NCBI GenBank assembly: GCA_937926325.1
Contig: CALAZQ010000284.1
Location: forward strand, 1 to 7,966
Origin: an uncultured Planctomycetaceae bacterium
GTDB taxonomy: Bacteria > Planctomycetota > Planctomycetia > Pirellulales > UBA1268
DNA: 7,966 bases
Reading direction: 5' to 3'
The position numbers were made by a program, and so were the translations under genes. The first letter of the stretch is position 1, and each line of letters begins with the position of its first letter. This document shows positions 7,116 to 7,966 of the stretch, one piece after another. The notes below the pieces were generated by a model that saw only the letters and a list, made by a program, of their open reading frames with translations, did no database searches and was not told the DNA's origin.

Positions 7116-7136
7116 AGGATTGGTGGTGTCAATCCT
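7116..7136 (+). promoter_or_regulatory. Perfect inverted repeat just upstream of the DUF1552 ribosome binding site
   Basis: AGGATTG (7116-7122) and CAATCCT (7130-7136) are perfect reverse complements around a 7-base spacer GTGGTGT. A T-G pair (7115/7137) could extend the stem. The left arm overlaps TAGGAT (7115-7120), a possible -10, and the right arm abuts GAGGA (7137-7141), which sits six bases before the ATG at 7148. It may be an operator or an mRNA hairpin affecting initiation. The repeat is certain; the role is inferred. The rest of the 156-base gap from 6992 shows only the palindrome CCCGCGGG at 7015-7022 and no clear icd terminator. Confidence 0.45.
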
Positions 7137-7147
7137 GAGGACACGCC

Positions 7148-7573
7148 ATGCTGAACACCTGCGCCGCCGGCCGGCCGCCCCTCTCCCGCCGGACCATGCT
7201 CCGGGCTACTGGAGTTGGCCTCGGCCTCCCCCTCCTCGACGCCATGCTGCCCGGGTTCAGCCGCCGGGCCCGGGCCGAGGCGGCTACGTCGTCGCCGAGT
7301 GCGGCGTCACCCAAACGACTGCTGGCGATCCATGTGCCGCTCGGCATGATGCCGCAGTTTTTCTTTCCCGAAACACGCGACGCGGGCGACTCAACAGAAC
7401 CTTCGGCCCCGTCGAGCCCCTATCTCGATCTGCTGGCCGACCATCGCGGCCATTTCACATCGTTCTCCGGCCTCTCCCACCCCGATGTCGACGGCAACCA
7501 TCATGCCGCCCAATGCTTTCTCACCGGCGCACCGGGCCCGGGCCGGCGGCAGCGTGCTCGACCTCGTGCTTGA
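7148..7573 (+). pseudogene. DUF1552 (HXXSHH family) protein, N-terminal fragment of a broken gene
   Basis: The reading frame gives 141 residues and ends at 7573. It starts at ATG 7148 after GAGGA with six-base spacing. Residues 13-35 (LSRRTMLRATGVGLGLPLLD onward) form a twin-arginine-type signal peptide. The following part is typical of the DUF1552 family: KRLLAIHVPLGMMPQFFFPE (56-75), SPYLDLLADHRGHFTSFSGL (90-109), SHPDVDG and CFLTGAPGPG (123-132). After that the translation becomes an arginine-rich out-of-frame tail. Family members have roughly another 100 residues before the region found next in the DNA, so a middle piece is missing and the frame changes by one base. DUF1552 proteins are exported proteins of unknown function common in planctomycetes. 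The gene is called broken; an assembly or sequencing error is the main alternative. Confidence 0.7.
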
Positions 7574-7966
7574 CAAGAAGGCGCGGCTCGAGCGGGCCGT
7601 GAGCCCGGCCGACCGCAGCCGGCTCGATCAATACTTCACGAGCGTTCGCGACTTGGAGCAGCGGCTCGAGCGGTCGATCGAGTGGGAGCACCGGCCCAAG
7701 CCACAAGTCGACTATGCCGAGCCGCAAGACATCGCCGATGCCGCCCGTATCATCGACAAGTCGCGGCTGATGTTCGACCTCATCCGTCTGGCGTTCGAGA
7801 CCGATTCGACCCGTGTTGTCACGCTCTCGCTGAGCACGTTTTCGATCGTGGCGGCGGTGCCGGGCGTCAAAAACGAAACCCACGAACTCACCCACCACGG
7901 CAACGATCCCGGCAAGATCGCCGAACTGAAGAGGCTGGAAGAGGCCCAACTGCAGGCCTTTGGCGG
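7503..7966 (+). pseudogene. DUF1552 (HXXSHH family) protein, C-terminal fragment in a second frame, running off the window
   Basis: A different frame from the N-terminal fragment is open from 7503 to the window edge (154 codons seen). Family-like sequence begins at about 7545 with GGSVLDLVLDKKARLERAV, then SPADRSRLDQYFTSVRDLEQ, followed by IIDKSRLMFDLIRLAFETDS and VVTLSLSTFS. It contains HELTHH at 7881-7898, a Ser-to-Thr variant of the HxxSHH motif that names the family. The residues before about 7545 (MPPNAFSPAHRAR) are the N-terminal fragment's DNA read out of frame, and there is no obvious ribosome binding site at 7503, so this is probably not an independent gene. Reading starts in one frame and continues in this one only with a one-base shift plus a missing middle segment. 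Confidence 0.7.

Noticed and set aside
6281..7144. 287-codon minus-strand open frame opposite icd (also 5348-6145)
   Set aside because: Shadows of icd: antisense, no recognisable motif, and covered by strongly conserved IDH sequence on the other strand.
7539..7602. Programmed +1 frameshift as an explanation for the split DUF1552 gene
   Set aside because: A simple shift would not restore the missing middle segment, and no recognised slippery site with a stimulatory structure is evident; deletion or assembly error is simpler.

Overview
The window is high-GC, densely coded bacterial DNA that looks planctomycete-like. The evidence is the gene mix: a secreted formylglycine-type sulfatase, a prenyltransferase/squalene-oxidase-repeat protein, and a Tat-signalled DUF1552 (HXXSHH family) protein, all typical of Planctomycetes. 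Beside them sit housekeeping tetrapyrrole and TCA-cycle genes. No RNA gene, insertion sequence, CRISPR array or integrase was seen. The assignment rests on protein families only.

Layout, left to right. (1) 3-746 (+) is the C-terminal 247 residues of a prenyltransferase-repeat protein whose start lies outside the window. (2) On the minus strand, read from 4244 down to 763, is a tightly packed three-gene unit: a CcsA/HemX-type membrane protein, hemA (glutamyl-tRNA reductase) and a sulfatase. The first two overlap by four bases (ATGA) and the last two are separated by three bases. The unit converges on gene 1 with a 16-base gap. (3) 4245-4376 is a divergent intergenic region. (4) hemE (uroporphyrinogen decarboxylase) is at 4377-5438 (+). 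(5) icd, an isocitrate dehydrogenase of the long, Thermus/Rickettsia-like form with a C-terminal extension, is at 5534-6991 (+). (6) From 7148 (+) to the window edge is a DUF1552 gene that is broken: it lacks the middle of the protein and changes frame at about 7530-7550.

How the genes fit together. HemA makes glutamate-1-semialdehyde precursor from Glu-tRNA, the first committed step of the C5 haem pathway. HemE acts later, decarboxylating uroporphyrinogen III. The CcsA/HemX-like membrane protein belongs to a family involved in haem handling, cytochrome c assembly or control of HemA level. Isocitrate dehydrogenase supplies 2-oxoglutarate, from which glutamate is made. The divergent ccsA-hemA / hemE arrangement suggests joint control of haem synthesis. 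The sulfatase is an unexpected last gene of that operon.

Points worth following up are a hairpin that pairs the hemE start codon and its purine-rich leader, a second perfect inverted repeat just ahead of the DUF1552 ribosome binding site, the DUF1552 internal deletion, and a His-to-Gln change in the sulfatase active site. I did not find a convincing new multi-gene system; most of the window is ordinary chromosomal sequence.
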